Part shown: piece after piece, positions 7,850 through 15,896 of the stretch
How positions within the stretch are numbered: position 1 is the first letter of the stretch
How the letters are laid out: each line of letters starts with the position of its first letter
NCBI GenBank assembly: GCA_937862935.1
Contig: CALMEO010000044.1
Span: 1 to 61,602, forward strand
Length of the DNA: 61,602 nt
Source: an uncultured bacterium
Lineage (GTDB): Bacteria > Patescibacteriota > Gracilibacteria > Absconditabacterales > Absconditicoccaceae
Direction of reading: 5' to 3'
Notes under the pieces: model-generated
What the model was told of the DNA's origin: nothing
Database searches by the model: none
Seen by the model: only the letters and a program-made list of their open reading frames with translations
Program-made: the position numbers and the translations under genes

Positions 7850-8146
7850 ATGACATTAAAAGATTTAATCGATTTAGCAGGAGAAAGAGATTTAGCAAAA
7901 TCGTATCCAAAAGCAGATGGAGTATATGTATGGGACTACAAAGTACTACCTAATAAAGCAACTAATGTAACTGAACTGCACTTAATACCGAGTGATTCCG
8001 GTAAAGCAGGGTTCAAAGACAAAGTATCTATCGACGAATTAGTAAATTACGTACTAGAAGAAACAGACCCAGAAGTATCAGGAGACGAAATTATCTCACA
8101 ACTGCAAGTAGTAGGTGCGGAAGGAATCACAATAGCGAAAATTTAA
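7850..8146 (+). CDS. Hypothetical protein, 98 aa
   Basis: An acidic soluble protein of mixed alpha/beta character. No family is recognised. Its stop overlaps the start of the phosphoribosyltransferase gene (TTTAATGG), so the two are coupled and may act together. Confidence 0.65.
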   Translation: MTLKDLIDLAGERDLAKSYPKADGVYVWDYKVLPNKATNVTELHLIPSDSGKAGFKDKVSIDELVNYVLEETDPEVSGDEIISQLQVVGAEGITIAKI

Positions 8147-8541
8147 TGGCACTAAAGGTAGGAAATAAAATGTATCTAAGCTGGGATGATATAAATATCC
8201 TAGTAGAAGATCTTTGCAATACAATCGCATCTTCAGGAGCACACATTACGTCTATTACAGGAATAAAAAGAGGAGGACTAATACCAGCAGTAATGATCTC
8301 TCATAAATTAAACATACCTTACGTAGACAGAATTAATAAAGATACTTTGGTTGTGGATGATATTTGCGATACGGGAGAGACGTTAAAAAATAGTATAGCA
8401 CTGTATACTGCAACACTTCATTACAAGCCAACAGCAGGATTTACTCCTGACTTCTATGCAAAAGAAGTAGGATCAGACTGGATTGTATATCCATGGGAAA
8501 GAAAAGATTCAGATGCTATTCAAGATTATTTAAAAAAATAG
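8146..8541 (+). CDS. Phosphoribosyltransferase-like protein
   Basis: This 131-residue type I PRTase-like protein has ITGIKRGGLIPAVMISHKL near residue 40 and the PRPP-binding loop LVVDDICDTGETL near residue 66, with paired acidic residues and DTGET as in xanthine/hypoxanthine PRTases. It is shorter than typical enzymes (about 150-180), mostly for lack of an N-terminal hood. Lying between queE and folE, it may attach ribose phosphate to a 7-deazaguanine base or recycle purines; both are inference. Confidence 0.78.
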   Translation: MALKVGNKMYLSWDDINILVEDLCNTIASSGAHITSITGIKRGGLIPAVMISHKLNIPYVDRINKDTLVVDDICDTGETLKNSIALYTATLHYKPTAGFTPDFYAKEVGSDWIVYPWERKDSDAIQDYLKK

Positions 8542-8593
8542 TTGTTTTTAGTATATTTACCTATTTATAATAAATAAAAAATTTATAGAAGGA

Positions 8594-9325
8594 ATGATAG
8601 GTATTTATAAGATTACGAATCCGAAAGGTAGAATATACGTAGGACAGTCTATTGATATAGAAAAAAGATTTAACCAGTATAAACAATTAACTCATTGTAA
8701 ATCTCAAAAGAAACTATACAATTCGTTAAAGAAGTATGGAATATCTGAGCATGTATTTGAAGTATTGGAAGAATGTAGCTTAAAAGAGCTGAACAGAAGA
8801 GAAAGGTATTGGCAGGAGTATTTTAATGTATTACACGAAGGCCTAAACCTATTACTAACAAGCACAGAACAAGTTAGAACAGTTTTTTCCGAAGAAACCA
8901 GGAGAAAAATCTCAGAATCACTAAAAGGAAATACACCTTGGAATAAGGGTAGGCAAATGCCTCAAGATACTAAGAATAAGATTTCGGAGAAATTAAAAGG
9001 AAGAAAACTTTCTGAAGACACAAAAGAAAAGCGAAGAGGGAATAAGCAGTCTCAAGAGACAATCAATAAAAGAGTATCTTCTAGAAGGAATAACAGCAGT
9101 ATATGGCATTCAGAAGAGACATTAGAAAAGATGAAAGGTCCGCGAAAACCTTATGGACCTCAAATAAATCCTCAAAAAAGTAAGACCGAAGAACATAAAG
9201 AGAAGTTAAGAGGACCTAGAGGTACTAGAGGTCCGCAACAAAAAGTAAAATGTCCGTATTGCCTAAAAGAAGGAGGAAATACCATGTCACGTTGGCATTT
9301 TGAAAACTGTAAACAGAAGTTGTAA
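8594..9325 (+). CDS. GIY-YIG homing endonuclease with NUMOD3 repeats and zinc finger
   Basis: The protein opens with MIGIYKITNPKGRIYVGQS, an exact GIY...YVG core, followed by the KYGISEHVFEVLEEC strand and the ELNRRERYWQEYF helix with catalytic Glu. NUMOD3 motifs (TRRKISESLKGNTPWNKG, TKNKISEKLKG) and a C-terminal CPYC...H...C finger form the DNA-binding half. It is closely related to the gene at 25564. A CTATTTATAATA motif at 8561 precedes it. It is inserted between the PRTase and folE genes. Confidence 0.88.
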   Translation: MIGIYKITNPKGRIYVGQSIDIEKRFNQYKQLTHCKSQKKLYNSLKKYGISEHVFEVLEECSLKELNRRERYWQEYFNVLHEGLNLLLTSTEQVRTVFSEETRRKISESLKGNTPWNKGRQMPQDTKNKISEKLKGRKLSEDTKEKRRGNKQSQETINKRVSSRRNNSSIWHSEETLEKMKGPRKPYGPQINPQKSKTEEHKEKLRGPRGTRGPQQKVKCPYCLKEGGNTMSRWHFENCKQKL

Positions 9326-9351
9326 ATGAAGAATTAAATTCATATATTTTA
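9320..9351 (+). promoter_or_regulatory. Promoter, TATATTTTA variant
   Basis: TTG 9320-9322, a 20-base spacer, then TATATTTTA at 9343-9351. The TTG lies in the last codons of the upstream homing gene. It would give folE its own leader of about 60 bases. Confidence 0.55.
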
Positions 9352-9415
9352 ATAATAATAAGTACTGATTAATAACAGCAAAAGAGAGTCGAAGAACCTC
9401 GTAAAAAAACAAAGT

Positions 9416-10129
9416 ATGAATACTCAAAAAAAATTTATATCCGGAACTGAACTTGTACAAGCCGGATTCGCAAATGGTATCTCAACACAATTAGCTAAGA
9501 AGCAATTAATAGACGGACCAGAAGCAAGATTAACTGAAGTAGAAAAGCAACATATTATTGAAGATGCTGCTGAAGCATTTGGACAATTCCTATCAGCTTT
9601 AGGATGTGATTGGAAGAATGATCCAAATTCATCTGATACTCCTAAAAGAGTTGCAAAGGCTTATGTAAATGATTTATGGGCCGGACGATTTGAACCAATG
9701 ACTAAAATTACAGCATTCCCTTCTGATGGATATGATGGAATTGTATTTGAAGGAAACATTCCAATTACGTCAATGTGTTCTCATCATCACCAAACAATTA
9801 CAGGAAGAGTTCATATTGGATATGTTCCTTCCTCAGATGGAAAAGTAGTTGGTCTTTCAAAATTAAACAGAATTGTAGAGCAATTTGCAAGAAGAGGTGC
9901 TATCCAGGAACAATTAACAGTTGCCATTCACAATGCAGTGGATAAAATCTGTGAAGGTAATCTAGGAGTAGCAGTTATGATTGAAGCAGGTCATAATTGT
10001 GTAAGCTGTAGAGGAATTAAGCATCAAGGTGCTTCTATGAAGACAGCAAAATTAACAGGATGTTTTTTAGATGAAGCATCAGCAAGAGCAGAATTTTACG
10101 AATTTGTAAAAGGGTATAGTTGTAAATAA
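9416..10129 (+). CDS. folE: GTP cyclohydrolase I (FolE)
   Basis: FolE opens GTP to dihydroneopterin triphosphate, the first step of both folate and 7-deazaguanine synthesis. The 237-residue protein has the zinc site Cys121, His124 and Cys195 (SMCSHHHQTITG and GHNCVSCRGI), the substrate loop SDTPKRVAKAY near 73 and GLSKLNRIVEQFARR near 146. Length and order are as in bacterial type IA enzymes, with an extra 35-residue N-terminus. With QueD and QueE it forms the route to 7-carboxy-7-deazaguanine. Confidence 0.95.
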   Translation: MNTQKKFISGTELVQAGFANGISTQLAKKQLIDGPEARLTEVEKQHIIEDAAEAFGQFLSALGCDWKNDPNSSDTPKRVAKAYVNDLWAGRFEPMTKITAFPSDGYDGIVFEGNIPITSMCSHHHQTITGRVHIGYVPSSDGKVVGLSKLNRIVEQFARRGAIQEQLTVAIHNAVDKICEGNLGVAVMIEAGHNCVSCRGIKHQGASMKTAKLTGCFLDEASARAEFYEFVKGYSCK

Positions 10130-10141
10130 AAAACAAACAGT

Positions 10142-10339
10142 ATGAAATATTGGACAGTCACAGTACAATTGGAACATGAAAGCGATACAGGTCGTGTTCA
10201 GAGAACAAGAGAACTCTACTTGGTAGATGCAGTTTCAGCTTCAGATGCAGAAGCAAAAATTTACAAAGAGTTTGAAGGTGAATCAAACTTTACGGTAATA
10301 GGAGCAGTACAATCTAAAATTATCAAAGTAATTGAGTAA
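10142..10339 (+). CDS. Hypothetical protein, 65 aa
   Basis: A small beta-rich protein (YWTVTVQLEHESDTGRVQ, LYLVDAVSASDAEAKIYKEF). The pattern of two strands, a helix starting SASDAEAK and another strand is common in small phage proteins, but no family is named here. It lies between folE and a terminator. Confidence 0.65.
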   Translation: MKYWTVTVQLEHESDTGRVQRTRELYLVDAVSASDAEAKIYKEFEGESNFTVIGAVQSKIIKVIE

Positions 10340-10343
10340 AGAG

Positions 10344-10367
10344 TTGGACCTTCGGGTCCAATTTCTT
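10344..10367 (+). terminator. Rho-independent terminator, overlaps promoter
   Basis: A perfect 7-bp stem TTGGACC/GGTCCAA closes a TTCG tetraloop at 10344-10361 and is followed by TTTCTT. The first TTG doubles as the -33 element of the next promoter. Confidence 0.8.
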
Positions 10368-10375
10368 ATATTAAG
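10344..10375 (+). promoter_or_regulatory. Promoter, TATATTAAG variant
   Basis: TTG 10344-10346, 20 bases, TATATTAAG 10367-10375. It drives the MazG-like/DpdA-like operon from 10388. Confidence 0.65.
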
Positions 10376-10387
10376 AAAAAGCAAATT

Positions 10388-11047
10388 ATGACCTTAATAG
10401 AGAAACAACAAGAATTAATCGATCTACTGTCTGATCAAATTACACAACTAACCCTACTTTCTAAAATAGAACTGGGTGACGATGTGATAAAAGAAGTCGT
10501 TAGACTTAAAGAAGAAATCCAAATCTTAAAATCAACTTCCGTACATTTTGTCGATGAGGTAGAGGAATTTAACCACCTAATGGGTAAACCGAACAACTAT
10601 GAACCAATCATCCCCGAAAGAAAAGAATGGGAGTTTGTATACAATTTCGTCCTTGAAGAACTTGAGGAATATAGAGAAGCTTGCGAAAAAGGAGACATCG
10701 TGGAAGTTCTGGATGCTTTGTGCGATATTGCTTATGTTGCCACTGGGAACGGTACTATGTTACATGGCCTTAAGAGTAAGATATGGCCGGCATATCAAGA
10801 AGTACAAGCTTCAAATTTGTCGAAAGCTTGTAAAACTGAAGAAGAAGCAATCGCAACTGTCGAGAAGAGAAGTATCGAACAAGGTGAAGCATGTCACTAT
10901 GAAAAAGTTGGAGAAATGTTCATCGTCTACAGAACAAGAGATAGAAAAGTAATGAAAAATACCAATTACTTTAAACCTAACTTACATCAGTTCTTTTCTG
11001 AGAAGGAAATTCAAAAAGTGCACTTAATGCAGTTAACAGGGAAGTAA
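10388..11047 (+). CDS. MazG-like nucleotide pyrophosphohydrolase
   Basis: The 219-residue protein has a helical N-terminus and a MazG/all-alpha NTP-PPase core near residues 78-125. The motif ELEEYREACEKGDIVEVLDALCDIAYV carries the ExxE...ExxD acidic residues that bind magnesium. Members hydrolyse (d)NTPs to monophosphates. Placed immediately before the DpdA-like gene, it may clear competing nucleotides or process a deazaguanine nucleotide; that role is inferred. The C-terminal 60 residues (RSIEQGEACHYEKVGEMFIVYRT) form an extra small domain. Confidence 0.72.
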   Translation: MTLIEKQQELIDLLSDQITQLTLLSKIELGDDVIKEVVRLKEEIQILKSTSVHFVDEVEEFNHLMGKPNNYEPIIPERKEWEFVYNFVLEELEEYREACEKGDIVEVLDALCDIAYVATGNGTMLHGLKSKIWPAYQEVQASNLSKACKTEEEAIATVEKRSIEQGEACHYEKVGEMFIVYRTRDRKVMKNTNYFKPNLHQFFSEKEIQKVHLMQLTGK

Positions 11048-11262
11048 TGCAAGAAGCTTTAGATCATATTGAAAAGCATAAAGTTTATATCGAAAGTTTA
11101 GGAACTTTTATGATTCCGGTAACAGAGGCATTTAAAGTTGTTGAACTTTCGTATAACTCTCAATTAGAAGAAGCTCTTGCACTAATCCAAGGGACTTTTA
11201 CAGAAACAGAACAAGAAATCCAAAATTTAGAAGATGATAAAGATAGCTCACGAGAGTCCTAA
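11047..11262 (+). CDS. Hypothetical protein, 71 aa
   Basis: A small, probably all-helical acidic protein. Its start overlaps the MazG-like stop (TAATG) and its end overlaps the DpdA-like gene by 29 bases, so it is translated with both. No family is recognised. Confidence 0.6.
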   Translation: MQEALDHIEKHKVYIESLGTFMIPVTEAFKVVELSYNSQLEEALALIQGTFTETEQEIQNLEDDKDSSRES

Positions 11263-12028
11263 GTCAATATTTGACAAAGTACAAGCAGTAACTGATTACG
11301 ATTATGCTTTGGTACATTTATTTGAAGAAGATCCAGAATATCTAGCTTTGTTTAGACAAGCTAAGGAAAGTGGAAGAGAAATAATTTTAGATAACTCAAT
11401 CTTTGAGTTGGAAGAAGCCTTTGATGCAGAAAAATTTGCAGGATGGGTACTAGATTTACAACCAGATTGGTATATTGTACCGGATGCATTAGAAGATGCT
11501 AAAAAGACTTGCAATCAGATGGCAGAATGGAACATAAAGTTCAAGAATCTACCAGGTAAAAAGATTGGAGTAGTTCAAGGGAAAACATATCATCAAATCA
11601 AAACATGTTACGAATACATGGATAAGATTGCAGGTGTAGATATGATTGCAATATCCTTTGATTACTCATATTACACGCATTCTTTTTCACATCCTAATAA
11701 ATATGTATCGTGGATGTTAGGACGCGTTAAGCTCTTAGGAGATTTAGTGAGAGATGGTGTTATAAATACTTCTAAGCCTCATCACTTGTTAGGTTGTTCG
11801 TTACCTCAAGAATTTGCATTTTATTCAAACTATGATTGGATTTATTCTTTAGACACTTCCAACCCTGTAGTACATGGTATTAAAGGAGTTGAGTATAGAG
11901 AAGATGGGTTATGGTCAAAAGAGTCACAAAAACTATTTGAATTAATCAACCATGATGTTACAGATGTGAATACAATTCTGTACAACATTCACAAATTTAG
12001 ATGGTTTACAAATGGCTCAAAAGTATAA
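11234..12028 (+). CDS. DpdA/TGT-like 7-deazaguanine DNA transglycosylase (candidate)
   Basis: This 264-residue TIM-barrel-like protein resembles phage DpdA proteins, paralogues of tRNA-guanine transglycosylase that swap guanine in DNA for a 7-deazaguanine. Visible elements are ALVHLFEEDPEY near 25, IILDNSIFEL near 50 (Asp53 is a candidate active-site residue), WYIVPDALEDAKKTCNQMAEW near 79, GVVQGKTYHQIKTCYEY and HHLLGCSLPQEF. Classical TGT zinc ligands are not obvious, as expected for short phage forms. Its company with folE, queD, queE and queF is strong support. Family is likely; the base inserted is unknown. Confidence 0.72.
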   Translation: MIKIAHESPKSIFDKVQAVTDYDYALVHLFEEDPEYLALFRQAKESGREIILDNSIFELEEAFDAEKFAGWVLDLQPDWYIVPDALEDAKKTCNQMAEWNIKFKNLPGKKIGVVQGKTYHQIKTCYEYMDKIAGVDMIAISFDYSYYTHSFSHPNKYVSWMLGRVKLLGDLVRDGVINTSKPHHLLGCSLPQEFAFYSNYDWIYSLDTSNPVVHGIKGVEYREDGLWSKESQKLFELINHDVTDVNTILYNIHKFRWFTNGSKV

Positions 12029-12206
12029 CACAGGAGATAAGGTCAAATTTTTGTTTCTAGGTGCACCACACGTAGGAACAATTCTAGAGTTTAACAAGGT
12101 AGATGTTCATGGATCAGTTAGACCTAGGTACATAGTGTCAGACGGGAAATATAAATACCCTATCCCTTTTGAGCACCTTCTTGGAAAAATTTGTGAGACT
12201 AAATAA
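12012..12206 (+). CDS. Hypothetical SH3-like protein, 64 aa
   Basis: A small basic beta protein (TGDKVKFLFLGAPHVGTILEF...RYIVSDGKYKYPIP) with the look of an SH3-like barrel. It overlaps the DpdA-like gene by 17 bases. A role in nucleic acid contact is only a guess. Confidence 0.6.
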   Translation: MAQKYNTGDKVKFLFLGAPHVGTILEFNKVDVHGSVRPRYIVSDGKYKYPIPFEHLLGKICETK

Positions 12207-12222
12207 AAATCACTATATTACA
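12191..12222 (+). promoter_or_regulatory. Promoter, TATATTACA variant
   Basis: TTG 12191-12193, 20 bases, TATATTACA 12214-12222. The ATG of the next gene follows after two bases, so its mRNA would be leaderless or nearly so. Confidence 0.5.
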
Positions 12223-12224
12223 AT

Positions 12225-13223
12225 ATGGAAAAAAAGACTTATATATCGTATGGGTATGAAATAGAGTGGTCAGATATTGACCGTAGAGTTGATATACCTC
12301 TTAAGTTAGGACAATGGGAAGGACCTAAAATAGCTGGGTATTATATGGGTTCTGAGATTGATATAGTGAATACAGTTGGGGTGTGGAAAGGAATTGGAAC
12401 AGATCCACTCTGTATTGATTGTAAAGTAGGAGGTGAAATAAATGTTCAACCAGCTACTTCTCCTGAGGTTTTAACCAATCGTGTAATGGAAATTATGGAT
12501 TTGTTTTCTGTAGTAGGTACAGGATGTGTTAATCATGGTCATGTTCATGTTTACGTTAAAGGGCTCAAACAAGATTTAAACTTACTCAAAAATGTATTTA
12601 AGTATGTTGAGTTAAATGAACTTGATACACAAAAAGCTTGCCACTCATGGGATGATAAAACTCATGATGAGGTATGGTCTTCAGACTTGGAAGAGTGGGT
12701 TAAAACATACTTACAGTTCGATGGATGTAAAACCATTAACCCTAAAATTTATGAGATAGTTGATAAAGCTAAATCCGTAGATGAAATTATTTCTGCATTA
12801 GAAACTTATAATGCAGTTAACAGATGTTGGATAACAGGTAAAACCGACGATACATATTCAAATAGAACTGCAATCAACTTGTTCAACCTCATTAAGGGAG
12901 AAACTTTTGAATTTAGATGCTTCAGATCCAGCATTAACCCAGCAGAGTTGTATTCATCTTTTACATTTGTAAGACGTTTTACAGAAGAAGCACTAAAAGG
13001 TGAAAAAGGAAAACCTGTGAAAGATATTCTTAAAGAAGGTAACTTTAGGTTTCCTACATTAGACTTTAACATAAACGATGCTTTAGGGTGGCAAAAGACT
13101 AGGCAACAAAAAGGAAGATCAGGACCTTTTAAAAAATATACAGGTACTACAATTCCACATGATGAAGTTTTCATTGATATGTCAGAGATTATTAACTTGT
13201 GTAAAAAAGATCTAGGTATATGA
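12225..13223 (+). CDS. Amidoligase-like (COOH-NH2 ligase) protein
   Basis: This 332-residue protein fits the putative amidoligase family, a branch of the glutamine synthetase-like ATP-dependent ligases. It has a GYEIEW start with the paired Glu, a second acidic strand GGEINVQPATSPEVLTNRV near 70, a histidine-rich strand NHGHVHVYVKG near 102 and a late FEFRCFRSS strand near 228. Such enzymes join a carboxylate to an amine. Next to QueF, whose product preQ1 carries a free aminomethyl group, it could make a hypermodified base; that is a hypothesis. The ATP-grasp fold is not involved. Family call moderate. Confidence 0.58.
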   Translation: MEKKTYISYGYEIEWSDIDRRVDIPLKLGQWEGPKIAGYYMGSEIDIVNTVGVWKGIGTDPLCIDCKVGGEINVQPATSPEVLTNRVMEIMDLFSVVGTGCVNHGHVHVYVKGLKQDLNLLKNVFKYVELNELDTQKACHSWDDKTHDEVWSSDLEEWVKTYLQFDGCKTINPKIYEIVDKAKSVDEIISALETYNAVNRCWITGKTDDTYSNRTAINLFNLIKGETFEFRCFRSSINPAELYSSFTFVRRFTEEALKGEKGKPVKDILKEGNFRFPTLDFNINDALGWQKTRQQKGRSGPFKKYTGTTIPHDEVFIDMSEIINLCKKDLGI

Positions 13224-13765
13224 TATATACATTGACAGGTACACATAGTACAGGTAAGTCTACGTTGCTTAGTAAATTGAAAGAGGTTTACCCTAACTTT
13301 TACTTTAATGATTCATCTACAAGAGATGTTACAACTAAGGAAGAAAGGAGACTATATGAAATTTCTGACGATTCTCAGAACAAACTGTTCAAAGCTATCG
13401 AAGTAAAAGAGGTAGAACTTTTGCAAGTTTCCAATAGTTTACCTATTTTTATGGATAGATCGTTTGTAGACTTTACAGCTTATACACTTACTTTTAACAA
13501 ACAGGGAAAAATTTCAGATACGTTTGCTGCAATGATGCAATACGAATGTGAGAAAAGATTATCAAAGAATCAGTACGATAAGATATTTTACTTACCTATT
13601 GAATTCGACATTGTAGATGACGGAATTCGGAGTATTGATAAAGAGTTACAAAGAAGTGTTGATATTGAAATTAGAACTTTGTTATCAAATCAAACAAATG
13701 TAATAACATTAACTGGTACTATTGATGAAAGACTTAAACAGGTTAGCAATTGTATCGGTAGATAA
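13220..13765 (+). CDS. P-loop ATPase/kinase (NadR-like AAA_28)
   Basis: The protein has a clear Walker A, GTHSTGKSTLL, at residues 7-17 after one strand, and a DRSFVDFTAYT segment near 72-82 like the Walker B/lid region of NadR-type kinases. At 181 residues it is a single kinase-like domain. It overlaps its neighbours (ATGATAT at the start, about 40 bases at the end). It may phosphorylate a nucleoside or small ligand in the base-modification pathway; substrate unknown. Confidence 0.72.
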   Translation: MIYTLTGTHSTGKSTLLSKLKEVYPNFYFNDSSTRDVTTKEERRLYEISDDSQNKLFKAIEVKEVELLQVSNSLPIFMDRSFVDFTAYTLTFNKQGKISDTFAAMMQYECEKRLSKNQYDKIFYLPIEFDIVDDGIRSIDKELQRSVDIEIRTLLSNQTNVITLTGTIDERLKQVSNCIGR

Positions 13766-14171
13766 GTTAAAGGATTGTTCTGAACCTTTTGCAAAAGAGT
13801 TACTTACACTTTGGCATAATAGAAAGTTGAGAGGTGAAGCAATTATTTACGAAAAATCAGACAGAATTCTAGGATTTATTCTACTTGAACATAAAGAAGG
13901 TGAAATAGTAAACAGAGGTCTATATGTAAGAGAGAATTTTAGAGGTTACGGTATAGGTCAATCAATGTTAACTTATCTCCATAAAACTTATTGTAAATCC
14001 CATATGATCTGGACAAATATAACCAAAGGTTCAGAAGGAATTTATCACAAGTTTAACTATAGGGTTTTAGGTGAGAGAAAAGAGTTTGGACAGTTTATAG
14101 CTTACTATCCTGAATCAAAAATAACAGAAAGTAAAATACAACAATTAAAAAATAAAGTAGATGGTGAATAA
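13725..14171 (+). CDS. GNAT-family N-acetyltransferase
   Basis: The start at ATG 13725 is chosen over TTG 13722. The 148-residue protein carries the acetyl-CoA pyrophosphate-binding motif RENFRGYGIGQSML near residue 67 (R-x-x-G-x-G/A) between beta 4 and helix 3, with ILGFILLEHKEGEIVNRGLYV before it and GIYHKFNYRVLGERKEF after. It could acetylate an amine, perhaps the aminomethyl of preQ1 or a protein. It is coupled to queF downstream by a 10-base overlap. Confidence 0.8.
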   Translation: MKDLNRLAIVSVDKLKDCSEPFAKELLTLWHNRKLRGEAIIYEKSDRILGFILLEHKEGEIVNRGLYVRENFRGYGIGQSMLTYLHKTYCKSHMIWTNITKGSEGIYHKFNYRVLGERKEFGQFIAYYPESKITESKIQQLKNKVDGE

Positions 14172-15063
14172 TCAAGCAGAAGTAGTAAAAATTGCAGGGA
14201 CACATTTAGGAAAAGTGGGGGGAGAAGGATACAAAGATACCTATGATCCAAGTTTATTAGTTGCAATCCCGAGATACCTAAACAGAGAAGTTTATGGAAT
14301 TGATGACAATAACCTTCCCTTCATAGGAGGGGATGTATGGAATGCATATGAAGTATCAGCAATTACAAACAAAGGGCTACCGGTAGTTGGAATGTTAAAA
14401 ATCTACTACTCAGCAGATTCAAAACTTCACGTAGAATCTAAATCAATTAAACTGTATTTAAACTCATTCAATATGACTAAAATGGGTGACACAGCACAGG
14501 AATGTCTACAAGAACTTGTCTTTAGGGTAGAAAGAGACTTATCAGAAGCGTTAGAGACCTTGGTTGAAGCGTGCATCTTTACAGAGACGCCAAGTCAGGA
14601 ATATTCTTTTGAGGATTTCCCAAGAATACAGAAATTGATAACAGGTCTTGATGATTTAGAGTTTACTTCATACCATTCAGATGAATCGCAATTGAAAGGA
14701 TCCGGCCAATCAGGTGTGTTAAAGGTAGATATAGACTTTTTAAGATCTAACTGCAGGGTGACCAACCAACCGGATTTTGGAAACATGTATATCCATATTG
14801 AGTCGGATAATTTACCTGATTTGGATTCCATTGCAAGGTATGTAGTAAGTCATAGACAGGTTAGTCACTTCCATGAGGAAATTTGTGAAATGACATTCAT
14901 GCACCTTATGAAGGCTTTTTCACCGAACAAGTTAATGGTAGGATGTCTTTACAGTCGCCGTGGCGGGATTGATATTAATCCTGTAAGAGCAACACATAAA
15001 GAATTAATTCCTAGATGGTTCCAGGATGTAACCTGTAAACTTCAAAAAACTTTAAAACAGTAA
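14161..15063 (+). CDS. queF: QueF, NADPH-dependent preQ0 reductase (long form)
   Basis: QueF reduces the nitrile of 7-cyano-7-deazaguanine (preQ0) to the aminomethyl of preQ1. The 300-residue length matches the two-domain long form. The substrate-binding ESKSIKLYLNSFN lies near 92-104. The catalytic Cys198 lies in LRSNCRVTNQPDFGN, with Asp205 as proton donor, His238-Glu239 in SHFHEEICE and the closing YSRRGGIDINP near 264-274. All key residues are present. In a phage with a DpdA-like protein this implies a preQ1-level base in DNA, or interference with host queuosine supply. Confidence 0.93.
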   Translation: MVNNQAEVVKIAGTHLGKVGGEGYKDTYDPSLLVAIPRYLNREVYGIDDNNLPFIGGDVWNAYEVSAITNKGLPVVGMLKIYYSADSKLHVESKSIKLYLNSFNMTKMGDTAQECLQELVFRVERDLSEALETLVEACIFTETPSQEYSFEDFPRIQKLITGLDDLEFTSYHSDESQLKGSGQSGVLKVDIDFLRSNCRVTNQPDFGNMYIHIESDNLPDLDSIARYVVSHRQVSHFHEEICEMTFMHLMKAFSPNKLMVGCLYSRRGGIDINPVRATHKELIPRWFQDVTCKLQKTLKQ

Positions 15064-15084
15064 ACAAGTCAAGGTAGTCTAACA

Positions 15085-15126
15085 CTTCTTCCTTTTTGTG
15101 TATATGTACATATTTATAGGAAAGAG
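15085..15126 (+). promoter_or_regulatory. Hairpin with TATTTATA in loop before HNH gene
   Basis: CTTcTTCCT (15085-15093) pairs with AGGAAaGAG (15118-15126), 8 bp with one mismatch and one G-U. The 24-base loop holds ACATATTTAT. The HNH start lies 5 bases downstream. Confidence 0.4.
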
Positions 15127-15131
15127 TAATT

Positions 15132-15896
15132 ATGGACTATCGAAAGCATTACAACAGTCTTGTAGAAAGAGCAAGAAAAAGGGAAAAAGATCCTGGGACA
15201 TACTGCGAGTTGCACCATATTTTGATGAAATCGGAAGGGGGTACAAACGAAGAATCCAACCTGGTTTGGTTGTCAGCTAGAGAACATTTTGTAGCACATT
15301 GGTTACTATTCAGGGAGAAACCTGAGAGTTACGTTAGAGCTGAAGCTTTTAGGATGATGTGTGATGTAGATCCCAGTTTAGATAAATTAAGGTACATTCC
15401 AAGTGGGAGAGTCGTTGCAGAAGCAAGAGAAGCCTCAGCAAGGCTCAAGTCGGAACTGTACAAGAAAAAATGTTGGGTGAAAAAAGACGGAACCCATAAG
15501 AACATCTTCAGAGAAGAACTTGAGATTTATCTGGAACTAGGGTGGGAAAGAGGGAAAAATTATTCTCATTCTCCTGAAACAAGGGAAAAACTCAGACAAT
15601 CTAGGTTAAATGAAGCTCCTAGAGGACCTCAATTTTACCAGAAGATGTCTCAGATAGTGAAGGAAAGGTATAAAAACAATCCGGAAAGTTGGAAAAAATC
15701 TAAAGAGACAAGAAAAAAACTTTCCGGACTATCCAAACAAAAATGGGAGTCTGAAGAGTTTAGAGCTAGGTTTAGGGAAACCAGAAGTAAAAGTCGAGTT
15801 AAATGTCCACATTGTGTAAAAGAGGGTAACTTTAATATAATGCAAAGGTGGCACTTTGACAACTGTAAACATAATCCACAGAAAAATGAAAAATAG
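15132..15896 (+). CDS. HNH homing endonuclease with zinc finger
   Basis: This 254-residue enzyme has an HNH core (CELHHILMKSEGGTNEESNLVWLSAREHFVAHWLL) and an arginine/lysine-rich NUMOD-like middle (SPETREKLRQSRLNEAPRGPQ). A C-terminal CPHCVKEGNFN...WHFDNC finger is shared with the other homing proteins here. It is inserted between queF and a nuclease-like gene and overlaps the latter by 11 bases. Confidence 0.85.
   Translation: MDYRKHYNSLVERARKREKDPGTYCELHHILMKSEGGTNEESNLVWLSAREHFVAHWLLFREKPESYVRAEAFRMMCDVDPSLDKLRYIPSGRVVAEAREASARLKSELYKKKCWVKKDGTHKNIFREELEIYLELGWERGKNYSHSPETREKLRQSRLNEAPRGPQFYQKMSQIVKERYKNNPESWKKSKETRKKLSGLSKQKWESEEFRARFRETRSKSRVKCPHCVKEGNFNIMQRWHFDNCKHNPQKNEK

Noticed and set aside
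9352-9415. preQ1-type riboswitch in the folE leader (GAG...CTC stem followed by an A-run)
   Set aside because: The short stem lacks the conserved loop bases of preQ1 class I, and A-rich leaders are general in this genome.
15098-15280. 60-codon ORF in another frame of the HNH gene at 15132
   Set aside because: It is a shadow; the HNH frame has a conserved core and matching paralogues.
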